From Candidatus Omnitrophota bacterium (GTDB lineage Bacteria > Omnitrophota > Gorgyraeia > Aquiviventales > Aquiviventaceae), in contig JACPAY010000017.1 of the NCBI GenBank assembly GCA_016180575.1, positions 1 through 40,653 on the forward strand: a stretch of DNA of 40,653 nucleotides, written 5' to 3'. Within the stretch, counting starts at the first letter, position 1, and every line of letters starts with the position of its first letter. Positions 32,001-39,230 of the stretch are shown here, piece by piece. The notes beneath the pieces are model-generated. The model was not told where the DNA came from, searched no databases, and saw only the letters and a list, made by a program, of their open reading frames with translations. Position numbers and translations under genes: made by a program.

Positions 32001-35000
32001 ATGTTGACCAGCGTGTTGCCTTGGACGGTGATGGGGATGTCCACCTGGGGACTCTTGGTGTAGAGGAGGACACTGCCCGGCCGGTCAAAGACCATGATGT
32101 TGTCTTTGATCACGATCTGATGGTTGCCGGGGATGGCGTCTGGGTGCGACGTGCCGTAAATGCCGTTAAAGGGCTCATCCGCCACCGTGATCATCCAACG
32201 ATTGAGGGCCCCCGGCCCCTGTTCGAGGACGTTGCCTTGAATCGTCGCCTCGCCGCCCAGCTGGACATTGATGACCTTGCTCGCGCTTCCCCCGAGGTGC
32301 GCGATGACGTTGTTGAGGATCTCGCATTTCTTCGCCCCGCACTTGACCCCATGGCCGCCCGTCACGTGATAGACGACGTTGTTTCGGAAAATGGCATGCG
32401 GGGTGCGCTTGGCGATGTACACGTTATGCGAGGTCCCGTCTTGCCCGTTCCGCTCAAAGCGAGAGTTCTCGATGAGGATCGTGCCCGTTGGGGCGCCCTC
32501 TTCGCCGCCAAGGTAGGCCGTCTGGTTATCGTGGAAGTAGACGTTGCGAATCGTCAGGCTGGCGGCCTCGTTCCTCACACAGGCCCCGTTGCCAGAGCCC
32601 GACGAGATGCCGGAGCACTCCAGGCCCTCAATCGTCACGTCCTCTGATTGCACCACGAGCGCTCCCTTCCCTGAGCACGCTGTCTCTCTCAGGTGAGCGC
32701 CAGGCTCCCCCACGATGGAAATCCCCTTTTTGCCTCGCGGGATGACGGCGCACTGGCGATAGACGCCCCCCCTCACGAGCACCGTATCGCCCGGCGCAGC
32801 CGCGTCAACCGCCTTCTGGATCGTGCCAAATGGGGTCGAGCCTCTCCCATCCCCCGTGCCGTCGAGAGCGACGTAGAGGATTCGATGCGGAGGCGTCGCC
32901 GGCTGGACGGTCACCGTGAGGTCATCGCTGGCTGACAAGGCTCCGTCATGGGCCGTCAGGCGGAGGACATAGCTCCCCTCGACGGAGAAGGTCGCGGTCG
33001 TCGCCGGGGCTGCCGGGTCCTCGAGGGCCGCTGTCCCGGGCCCGCTGACCTGCGACCAGGCGACCGTCAGGCTCTGTCCTGTCGGCAAGCCATCGTCGCT
33101 GACGGTCCCTTCGAGCGTGGCGGCGGCGGGGAGGGTGAGCGCCTGGTCCGAGCCGGCCCGGGCGACCGGCGCCTGGTTCGCAGGAGGAGTTGGGGTCGGC
33201 GCGGGCGAAGAGCCGGCGGGCGTGAAGACGATCGTGGCGCTGAAGAAGGTGGAGTCGCAGCCGTACTCAGCGCGCTTGTTGATGACGAAGTCCACCGCCT
33301 GCTGCGCGGCCACCGCCGCCGTCACGTCGTAGCTGGCGCCCGTGGCATCGCCGTTGGCGATGACGCGCTCCCACCGCGTGGCGCCGCCCGTCCGGATCGA
33401 CACCAGGACGCCATCCCCACAATCGGGATTGAGGTCATACGCCCGGCCGGTCACCCGGATGCTGCCGGCGCTTGGCGCGGTCCAGCGCCTAATCACATCG
33501 CTCACGTTTCCTGGATGCCCCCCATCGGCCCACAGCAATTGGTAGGGCTCCGGACCCTTCCACTGCCCATTTGCGGGGTCGTAGGTCAAGGGGCCAGCCG
33601 GCGCGAGGTAGGACCAGCCGTTCGCTCCTTGCGTCCCGGCGAAATCCACGGACGCCGAAGCGGTCGTTGCGCCAGCGGGAGGGAATGATGGAGCATCGCC
33701 AGGTGTCGGCGAGGGGGTGGGGGTAAAGACTGGGGCGGGAGGCGGAGAGCAGTTCGGAGCGCCGCCTGGCATGGTGACCGTAGCTTCCTTCGAGCTGGTT
33801 CCATACGCATTGCTGGCCGTTAGAACATACGTGGTGGTGCCGCATGGTTTCAGCAACAGCGTGCCAGCGTGTTCTACGGCTCCAACCGGGCTTAAGGTGA
33901 CGGAGGTGGCAGACGGATCTGCATACCAGGTCACATAAGCCGTATCAACTGTGCCATTGCCATTCCCTGTCGGGATATCCGGCAAACTTCTTGGATAGAC
34001 ATTCAACACAGTTTCCGGCGGGCTGGTTCGGGGAACAGGCGGTGGTGCAATGTTGTCGCCTACTTCATAGACATGGATCAAGCTCCGAGCGCTGTCTCCA
34101 GTAATTCCAACTGAAACATATAATCGGCTGGTCACGGGGTCAAACGCCGCGCCGTTGACGTTTTGGGATTGCATTTGACCCGGGTCCCCAAACGTCCAGG
34201 CCCCGTTAACTGTTGACGCTCCCGGACCGATGGACACATAGCCCAAATTCGGATATGAAACAGGCCAGGTTTGCGCCGGCTGGGGATCGGTGATGGCTTT
34301 CTGCCCTTGGGCCACCGCCGCTAAATCCGAAGGGGCATATTCCCACCACCAGTGCGTGACTAGCTGCACCGCTGTAGCGCCGTTATAATAAAAGCTGCGG
34401 CCTTTCTTTAAACTTGGGAAGTAAAACAGGCCGCTCTTCGTCGGGGTGTCAATCCAAACCGCTGTGCCGGGGTTTTCTCTTACCCAATAACCAATGCCAT
34501 TCCGGGGATTCCAGCCCTCCCAATCAGACCAGTAATCAGTATCGCGATGAGGCGGTTCAGGGACTGAATACGCCGTGGCGTCATTAGCAAACGGGTACCC
34601 AAGAATCGTTTTAAAATTCAACGAAGATTGTGGCGGGTTGGAAGTGACATCGGGCGGCACAAATGCGGTCAGGGTTGGTCCATCGCTGTTAAAATGCACC
34701 GTTCCGGATTCCACCCCGCCGCAGCCGGCTCCCAGCCGTTTGCCGCCCAGGTACGCAGAAGCGAACCAGGCAGGAATGGCGGTGGTGCATTGCCCTGTGA
34801 AACCGGGTCCTACCCCTGAAAATTTCCACGGACCGTAAGAACTGATAGTGCCCGCACTGTCATTGATGGTGCTATATCCGATGGTAGGATTAGCAGCACC
34901 ACAGCCGGTGTTGTAGATATCGACGTAGTTCCAATACAATCGTTTGTCTACATCGTCCCAATGCATCCCCCGAAAATAGATGCTGTTGGGGTTGCCGCAA

Positions 35001-35371
35001 GTAATCGTTTTGCCGCCACCGAAATGACCCCAATCCTTCACAAAGGTGCCGGAGGGATATGGCGCCGTCATAGATGGGGTTGGAATACTATATTCGTAAA
35101 GACTCCACGGGTAGATCGAAATAAAACCGCGCAGCTGCCCATTGACTCGGCGCAGAGCAAAACCTGCCGAGTAGTAATCATTGCCGATGAGGGGCGGCAG
35201 GAAGGATCCAATATATTTGAAATCCTTCTGGGTTAAAATTGCTTTCTGGTCAGCGGCTGTGGCCAACGAGGGGCGGGTAACGTGCACAAGGCTCAAGGGT
35301 AGCGCAAGGAGGGTGGCGCAGGCGAGTCGTCCTGCGGTCGACCGACGAATTCCTGAAAGCGGATTCCGCAT
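29039..35371 (-). CDS. Giant secreted multidomain protein under tandem c-di-GMP riboswitches
   Basis: About 2,110 residues from ATG 35371, which has GAGGG upstream; the ORF-track ATG at 35383 has no ribosome site. A signal peptide comes first. Residues ~45-455 are an unfamiliar Trp/Tyr-rich beta domain, followed by an Ig-like domain and a Pro-rich linker. Then come a possible carbohydrate-binding beta domain (~590-730), a PKD/REJ-like domain (APVARAGSDQALTL) and a parallel beta-helix (~840-1170, starting FGTIQKAVDAAAPGDTVLV). More Ig/PKD domains follow, with a Cys-rich thrombospondin-like module (SWSCTAWGACVDGIQTRTC), a second PKD domain and about five fibronectin III domains. No LPxTG, autotransporter or PEP-CTERM anchor is visible. 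Probably an adhesin, matrix or polysaccharide-binding protein. The first third is less GC-rich than the rest. Confidence 0.85.
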   Translation of the reverse strand: MRNPLSGIRRSTAGRLACATLLALPLSLVHVTRPSLATAADQKAILTQKDFKYIGSFLPPLIGNDYYSAGFALRRVNGQLRGFISIYPWSLYEYSIPTPSMTAPYPSGTFVKDWGHFGGGKTITCGNPNSIYFRGMHWDDVDKRLYWNYVDIYNTGCGAANPTIGYSTINDSAGTISSYGPWKFSGVGPGFTGQCTTAIPAWFASAYLGGKRLGAGCGGVESGTVHFNSDGPTLTAFVPPDVTSNPPQSSLNFKTILGYPFANDATAYSVPEPPHRDTDYWSDWEGWNPRNGIGYWVRENPGTAVWIDTPTKSGLFYFPSLKKGRSFYYNGATAVQLVTHWWWEYAPSDLAAVAQGQKAITDPQPAQTWPVSYPNLGYVSIGPGASTVNGAWTFGDPGQMQSQNVNGAAFDPVTSRLYVSVGITGDSARSLIHVYEVGDNIAPPPVPRTSPPETVLNVYPRSLPDIPTGNGNGTVDTAYVTWYADPSATSVTLSPVGAVEHAGTLLLKPCGTTTYVLTASNAYGTSSKEATVTMPGGAPNCSPPPAPVFTPTPSPTPGDAPSFPPAGATTASASVDFAGTQGANGWSYLAPAGPLTYDPANGQWKGPEPYQLLWADGGHPGNVSDVIRRWTAPSAGSIRVTGRAYDLNPDCGDGVLVSIRTGGATRWERVIANGDATGASYDVTAAVAAQQAVDFVINKRAEYGCDSTFFSATIVFTPAGSSPAPTPTPPANQAPVARAGSDQALTLPAAATLEGTVSDDGLPTGQSLTVAWSQVSGPGTAALEDPAAPATTATFSVEGSYVLRLTAHDGALSASDDLTVTVQPATPPHRILYVALDGTGDGRGSTPFGTIQKAVDAAAPGDTVLVRGGVYRQCAVIPRGKKGISIVGEPGAHLRETACSGKGALVVQSEDVTIEGLECSGISSGSGNGACVRNEAASLTIRNVYFHDNQTAYLGGEEGAPTGTILIENSRFERNGQDGTSHNVYIAKRTPHAIFRNNVVYHVTGGHGVKCGAKKCEILNNVIAHLGGSASKVINVQLGGEATIQGNVLEQGPGALNRWMITVADEPFNGIYGTSHPDAIPGNHQIVIKDNIMVFDRPGSVLLYTKSPQVDIPITVQGNTLVNMTTFLDADAVGAQVSGEVDNTYFSNRAAAGLAAYPLLPSPTPGPAGSPRVSAEPHIMAFAVSPAVTDGPATATFHATTAAGATLSAAKVYRSVYHPFGCREDGSTFNCEWQLIETVAAPSGTTDWPDGQAALAVPPGVSLFRLDVTNSQGDSKPSDLVKVVNPNLPPLACNPLTATVEVDAEAVFTSTGGATYHAWKAVGPSGGVVSSGIGHAFSFQASAPGTFPILVADGHSTARCHLVVAPGAGDPVPPTVALTAPAPDATVSGSAVTLAADASDNIGVIGVRFQLDGTALGAEDPGAPYALAWDTTGAANGSHVLTAIARDAAGNRATSSPITVMVDNGAPPPCTPSWSCTAWGACVDGIQTRTCTDANSCGDPTGKPAESQGCTVNRPPVADAGPDRVTSGGTVSLDGRGSTDPDGDPLTYQWQQTAGPAVTLLGATSATASFTPPVVQATTDFRFTLTVHDGSLSGTDAVTVTVLPDDPTPPTEPGLELTAVTEASATLRVTTEQPTRVRVAYGYTTAYGQLVEDTTLARTHTLAMAPLTAGSLYTFQVTTQEATGTERRFPDLTVVTLGVQDVEPPGAVGDLGASDVSDLTAALAWTAPGDDGVSGTVVAYEVQLSQQRLEGAAAPFVRLVERLTGLKASGQPETLPLSDLSPQTAYFAQVRARDDRGLWGAWSNEVTFTTQAPIDRQPPRLFDAAITAVTTEAATLTWRTDEPADSRADYSLEPGTFTHQAQDGTRVIEHHLQLTGLTPATRYYVRLSSADTAGNRATQEGLTFVTGTPDTTPPTPPGALRGTAALTAVELVWAAASDDTGVVGYTVLRNGDSLATVSGLTYHDTGLAPDTAYTYLVRAQDAAGNVSALSSAVTVTTLAPPPPAPVAPPLPAPPVLPIPAGPPQVHNLRTDLIRLDGWPELQVRWTTSTPAIGWVEHAVIGEIRQSPKTPLGTTHQVAFRVDTRYHSYTLTLVVEDPAGRKVRQPLPELW

Positions 35372-35392
35372 CTGTTCCCTCATTTTCGGAAT

Positions 35393-35424
35393 AAAAAAGC
35401 CGGACTACCCTTCGGTAGCCCGGC
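35393..35424 (-). terminator. Terminator of riboswitch 2
   Basis: Minus strand: GCCGGGCTACC, 4-nt loop, GGTAGTCCGGC, then six T. Its 5' arm is the aptamer 3' block CCGGGCTACCG, again predicting ligand-dependent antitermination. Confidence 0.88.
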
Positions 35425-35525
35425 TGTCCTTGTCAGGCCTGCTGATGGCGGCACGCTCAACCGCCATCCAGACTGAGAGGACCCGTGGCTTTGCGTCCCC
35501 AGCTCACGCTGGGTTTGCCATTTTC
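35413..35525 (-). promoter_or_regulatory. c-di-GMP-I riboswitch 2 (proximal)
   Basis: Minus strand: GGCAAACC, stem with GTGA loop, GGGGACGCAAAGCCACGGG, an arm closed by GTCCT/AGGAC with an inner GATGGCGG/CCGCCATC hairpin, then CCGGGCTACCG. Lies 42 nt before the giant gene start. Confidence 0.92.
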
Positions 35526-35573
35526 GCTATTAATACTAACTTTAAAAGAACAAATGAAGTTGCCAATAAAAAA

Positions 35574-35617
35574 AGCCGGAGACAAAAATACCGGGTGCCC
35601 TTTTCGGCAACCCGGCT
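35574..35617 (-). terminator. Terminator of riboswitch 3
   Basis: Minus strand: AGCCGGGTTGCC pairs imperfectly with GGGCACCCGG followed by TATTTTT. A longer alternative pairs AGCCGG with CCGGCT, directly followed by seven T. Either uses the aptamer 3' block. Confidence 0.7.
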
Positions 35618-35706
35618 TTCCTTCGGACTGCTGATAGCCCTCAGCTAACCAGCCCTGAAGGATCCGCGGCTTTGCGCCCCTGCCTTACGACAGGTTTACC
35701 TTTTCG
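35605..35706 (-). promoter_or_regulatory. c-di-GMP-I riboswitch 3 (distal of tandem pair)
   Basis: Minus strand: GGTAAACC, stem with GTAA loop, GGGGCGCAAAGCCGCGG, an arm closed by ATCCTTC/GAAGGA, then CCGGGTTGCCG. It departs from consensus at two places (GGTAAACC for GGCAAACC; GGGCGC for GGACGC), so affinity may differ from riboswitch 2. A 40-nt AT-rich linker separates the pair. Confidence 0.85.
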
Positions 35707-35717
35707 TTCCTGCAACA

Positions 35718-35746
35718 AGTAAACCTGATCCAGCGCAATTTGTCAA
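35718..35746 (-). promoter_or_regulatory. Promoter of tandem riboswitch transcript
   Basis: Minus strand: TTGACA (35741-35746), 17-nt spacer, TTTACT (35718-35723), placing the start a few nt before riboswitch 3. The region from 35707 to 35869 is AT-rich and otherwise holds only a weak hairpin after sucD (GAAGCG/CGCTTC at 35846-35871). Confidence 0.65.
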
Positions 35747-35869
35747 ATATTTTTCACATACAGTATAATTTACATAATTCAATATACTACAATAAGTTAC
35801 AAATATAAATATGGTGACATATACGATAAAATAACGCACAAAGAGGAAGCGCTACCCTGTTTGGCCGCT

Positions 35870-36763
35870 TCACCCTCTCGCTCGCTTCCCGGACGCCGAT
35901 AGGCCAGCCTTGACGGTTTGCCCGATCGTAGCTGGGCTGTCGATGATGATAACGCCGGAGGCCCTGAGGACGGCGATCTTCTCCGCGGCCGTCCCTTTCC
36001 CCCCGGCGATGATGGCGCCCGCATGCCCCATGCGCTTCTCCTTCGGCGCCATCTTCCCGGCCACGAAGGCGAAGACCGGCTTGGTCACGTGCGCCTTGAT
36101 GTGGGCCGCGGCTTCCTCTTCCTCTGTCCCCCCGATCTCGCCGATCAGCACAATCGCCTCCGTCTGCGCGTCGCGCTCCAGGAGCGGCAGGAGATGGACG
36201 AAGCTGGAGCCAAGGACGGGATCGCCGCCGATCCCGATGCAGGTGGACTGCCCGAGCCCCGCCTGCGTCAGCTGGTAGACCGCATCGTAGGTCAGGGTGC
36301 CGCTGCGCGAGAGGACGGCGACCGGCCCGGGCCGGTGGATGTAGCCGGGCATGATGCCGAGCTTGCACGCGCCGGGCGTGATGACGCCGGGGCAGTTGGG
36401 GCCGATGAGTCGGCTCGGCGTCCCCTCCAGCGCCCGCCGCACCCGGACCATGTCCAGCGTCGGGATGCCCTCCGTGATGACGACGATGAGCGCGAGGCGC
36501 GCGCCGAGGGCTTCCAGGACGGCGTCGTAGGCGAACCGCGCCGGCACGAAGATGACCGTGGCGTTCGCCCCCGCGGCCTTCACCGCGTCGGCCACGGTGT
36601 CGAAGACCGGCACACCGTGCACCGCCTGCCCGCCCTTGCCCGGCGTGACGCCGGCCACCACGCGGGTGCCGTACTCGAGCATCTTCTCGGTGTGGAAGGC
36701 GCCGGCCTGGCCCGTGATGCCCTGGACGATCACCCGCGTGTTGCGATCGATTAAAATAGCCAT
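35870..36763 (-). CDS. sucD: Succinyl-CoA synthetase alpha subunit
   Basis: 297 residues from ATG 36763 ([19 protein letters not shown]); the ORF-track start at 36832 lies in the intergenic repeat. The CoA-binding Rossmann motif is [20 protein letters not shown]. The phosphohistidine lies in [18 protein letters not shown], and [13 protein letters not shown] is typical. With SucC it interconverts succinyl-CoA and succinate with NDP/NTP in the TCA cycle. Last gene of the mdh-gltA-sucC-sucD cluster. Confidence 0.96.
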   Translation of the reverse strand: MAILIDRNTRVIVQGITGQAGAFHTEKMLEYGTRVVAGVTPGKGGQAVHGVPVFDTVADAVKAAGANATVIFVPARFAYDAVLEALGARLALIVVITEGIPTLDMVRVRRALEGTPSRLIGPNCPGVITPGACKLGIMPGYIHRPGPVAVLSRSGTLTYDAVYQLTQAGLGQSTCIGIGGDPVLGSSFVHLLPLLERDAQTEAIVLIGEIGGTEEEEAAAHIKAHVTKPVFAFVAGKMAPKEKRMGHAGAIIAGGKGTAAEKIAVLRASGVIIIDSPATIGQTVKAGLSASGKRARG

Positions 36764-36773
36764 CCGAGACTCT

Positions 36774-36852
36774 TGCGTAAAGCGTAATGCATAAAGCGTA
36801 ATGGATGCTGTAACGGTTTCCCCATTACGCATTCCGCGTTACGCATTACGCA
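36774..36852. repeat. Imperfect ~31-bp-arm inverted repeat between sucC and sucD
   Basis: Left arm starts TGCGTAAAGCGTAATGC; right arm ends GCGTTACGCATTACGCA. Built of repeated GCGTAATG units. It covers the sucC stop and the sucC-sucD gap, without a T-run. Confidence 0.75.
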
Positions 36853-38069
36853 GCCGCTAGTTCCACCACACGGCGGGCGGCGTCGGCGAGCTCATCGACG
36901 CTGATGAGGTTGAGCCGCTTGGCCGCCTGCAGCAGGCGGCGCCCCTCCTCCACGTTGGTCCCCTGGAGGCGCACGACGATGGGGACGCGCACCTCCAGCC
37001 GCTCCGTCGCGTTGAGCAGCCCCTGCGCGATCCAGTCGCACCGCATGATCCCGCCGAAGATGTTCACCAGGATCGCCCGGACGCGCGGGTCGTCCAGGAT
37101 GATGGCGAAGGCGCTCGTCACCTGCTCGACGTTCGCCCCGCCGCCGACATCGAGGAAGTTCGCCGGCGTCCCCCCGGCGAGCGTGATGATGTCGTTCGTC
37201 GCCATCGCCAGGCCCGCCCCATTGACGAGGCAGCCGATGTCCCCGTCGAGGCCGACGTAGGAGATCCCGATGCGGCCGGCCTTCAGCTCAAGCGGCGCTT
37301 CCTGGCTCTCATCGCGCAGCGCGGCCAGGTCCGCGTGGCGGAACAGGGCATTGTCATCCAGCGTCACCTTGGCATCCAGCGCAAGGCACCGGCCGTCGTC
37401 GGCCACCACGAAGGGGTTGATCTCGATGAGGGAGGCATCGGAGGAGGTGAACAGCGCCCAGAGCGCCTGCACGGTCCGGCCACAGGCCTCGGCCTGGACG
37501 CCAGCAAGTCCCAGCGCTGAAGCGATGCGACTGCAGGAGGCCTTTTGCGGCCCCGCCGCCGCGTCGAAGGGCTCCCGGTGGATGGCAGCCGGCGTGGAAG
37601 CCGCCACCGCCTCGATCTCCATGCCGCCTTGCCGGCTGGCCAGGACGACGGGCCTGGCGTTGAACCGGTCGACGGTCACCGCCAGATAGAGTTCCTGGCG
37701 CACCTCGATGCGCTCATCGACCAGCACCGCCGACACCGGCAGCCCGTCGGGACCGGTCTGCGCCGTCACGAGCCGGCGGCCCAGGAGCCCCGCCGCGGCG
37801 GCTGCGGCCTCCGAGGCGCTGCGCGCCACGAGCACCCCGCCGGCCTTGCCGCGCCCCCCGGCATGGAGCTGGGCCTTCACGTTGCACGCAAACGCCGCCC
37901 CGCCGCCGCCTGCCTGCGCCCCGCCGACAGGCGGGGCAGGCAGGCACTGCCGCCGGAGCGTCTCATACGCTGCGGCGGCTTCTGCGGGCGTCTTCGCCGC
38001 CGCCCCGCGCGGCACGGGGATCCCGGCGGATGCGAAGAGCCGCTTCGCTTGATGCTCGTGGAGCTTCAT
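36846..38069 (-). CDS. sucC: Succinyl-CoA synthetase beta subunit with palindrome-encoded insert
   Basis: 407 residues. ATP-grasp N-terminus MKLHEHQAKRLFASAGIPVPRG. The nucleotide-binding KAQLHAGGRGKAGGV, the IEINPFVV metal site and the C-terminal FLDVGGGANVEQV and NIFGGIMRCDWIAQGL are all present, so the enzyme appears functional. Compared with the usual VKAQ strand context, about 17 extra residues (CLPAPPVGGAQAGGGGA) sit after ETLRRQ, near residue 43-60; these are encoded by a DNA palindrome at 37908-37945. The start follows gltA by 6 nt and the gene continues to sucD across the repeat. Confidence 0.95.
   Translation of the reverse strand: MKLHEHQAKRLFASAGIPVPRGAAAKTPAEAAAAYETLRRQCLPAPPVGGAQAGGGGAAFACNVKAQLHAGGRGKAGGVLVARSASEAAAAAAGLLGRRLVTAQTGPDGLPVSAVLVDERIEVRQELYLAVTVDRFNARPVVLASRQGGMEIEAVAASTPAAIHREPFDAAAGPQKASCSRIASALGLAGVQAEACGRTVQALWALFTSSDASLIEINPFVVADDGRCLALDAKVTLDDNALFRHADLAALRDESQEAPLELKAGRIGISYVGLDGDIGCLVNGAGLAMATNDIITLAGGTPANFLDVGGGANVEQVTSAFAIILDDPRVRAILVNIFGGIMRCDWIAQGLLNATERLEVRVPIVVRLQGTNVEEGRRLLQAAKRLNLISVDELADAARRVVELAAA
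37908..37945. repeat. Palindrome inserted in frame in sucC
   Basis: GCCTGCCTGCGCCCCGCC, 3-nt loop, GGCGGGGCAGGCAGGC with one unpaired base. It adds Gly/Pro/Ala-rich residues to an exposed part of SucC and keeps the frame. Confidence 0.8.
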
Positions 38070-38075
38070 CAGCGG

Positions 38076-39230
38076 CTAGCGCTGATCGAGGGGGACGAAC
38101 TTCAAGTCGCGGGGGCCCACGTAGAGGGCGAGCGGCCGGATGAGCCGGCTGTCGGAGGCCTCCTCGATCACGTGCGCAGACCAGCCGGCCATGCGGGCGC
38201 AGGCGAACATCGTGGTGAAGAGCTCCGTCGGGATGCCGAGGTAGTGGAGGAGCGACGCGGAGTAGAAATCGACGTTGATGTAGAGCTTCTTCGCCCGCCA
38301 GACCGCCTCCTGGAGCCGCTCAGAAATTGTGAACCATTTCGGCTCTCCGGCGGCTTCGCCGAGCCGCTTGGCGATCGCCTTGAGGTGCTTCGCCCGGGGG
38401 TCCTCCCCCTTGTACACGCGGTGGCCGAAGCCCATGAACCGCTTGTGGTCGGCGAGGGTGCGCTGCACGTAGGGCTCCACCTGCTCGTCGCTGCCGATCT
38501 CGGTGAGCATCTCCATCGCCTTGCGGTTGGCCGCGCCGTGCAGCGGGCCTTTGAGCGACCCGATGGCGGCCGTGATCGCCGAGTAGTAGTCGGAGTGCGT
38601 GGAGGTCACTGTCCGCGCGGTGAACGTGGAGGCGTTGAACCCGTGGTCGGCGAGGAGGACGAAGTAGGCGTCGAGCGCCTCCACCGCCTGGCGGTTGGGC
38701 TCCCCGCCGAGCAGCATGTAGAGGAAGTTCGCCGCATGGCCCAGACCCGCCTTGGGCGGGAGGATCGGCTCACCGGCCCGCATCCGGCCGATCGCCGCCA
38801 CGATGGCCGGCGTGAGCGCGATCGTCCGAACCGCCTTGCGCCGGATGGCCTCGAGCGAGACCTCGGCCGCGTCCCCCGCGTCATCGGAGATGCCGAGGAA
38901 GGAGATCGCCGTCCGGAGAATCGCCATCGGCTCGGCGCGGCGCGGCAGCGACTGCAGCAGGGCGAGCAGCGTTGGCTCGAGCGCCGTCGCCGCCGCCAGT
39001 TGCGCGGTCCACTCGGCGAGCTGCGCGCGCGTCGGCAGCGCCCCCTGGAGGAGAAGGAAGCTCACCTCCTCATACGCGGCGCGCCCGACGAGCTCGTCGA
39101 TGTGGTAGCCCCGATAGATGAGCTGGCAGCGCTGCCCGTCGACCTCCGAGATGGACGTCTTGTCCGCCACCACGCCTTCCAGCCCTCGGCGGACCTCTGC
39201 GTGGGGCGACGCCGGCTCAATGGGATTCAT
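38076..39230 (-). CDS. gltA: Citrate synthase
   Basis: 384 residues from ATG 39230 (MNPIEPASPH), overlapping the mdh stop as ATGA; the ORF-track start at 39404 runs through mdh in another frame. It condenses oxaloacetate with acetyl-CoA. Active-site regions GPLHGAANRKAMEML and FMGFGHRVYKGEDPRAK, and the catalytic Asp in NVDFYSASLLHYLGIP, are intact. Length and N-terminus (GLEGVVADKTSISEVDG) match the short citrate synthase / 2-methylcitrate synthase group, so methylcitrate synthase is a lesser alternative; the mdh-sucCD context favours citrate synthase. Confidence 0.95.
   Translation of the reverse strand: MNPIEPASPHAEVRRGLEGVVADKTSISEVDGQRCQLIYRGYHIDELVGRAAYEEVSFLLLQGALPTRAQLAEWTAQLAAATALEPTLLALLQSLPRRAEPMAILRTAISFLGISDDAGDAAEVSLEAIRRKAVRTIALTPAIVAAIGRMRAGEPILPPKAGLGHAANFLYMLLGGEPNRQAVEALDAYFVLLADHGFNASTFTARTVTSTHSDYYSAITAAIGSLKGPLHGAANRKAMEMLTEIGSDEQVEPYVQRTLADHKRFMGFGHRVYKGEDPRAKHLKAIAKRLGEAAGEPKWFTISERLQEAVWRAKKLYINVDFYSASLLHYLGIPTELFTTMFACARMAGWSAHVIEEASDSRLIRPLALYVGPRDLKFVPLDQR

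Noticed and set aside
28934-32647. 1237-aa plus-strand ORF
   Set aside because: Antisense to the FnIII/PKD repeats of the giant protein; Arg/Gly-rich shadow.
35605-35706. Riboswitch 3 as a cGAMP-specific variant
   Set aside because: The position that distinguishes cGAMP-binding variants (G20, as I recall the numbering) still looks like G; the two changes seen are elsewhere.
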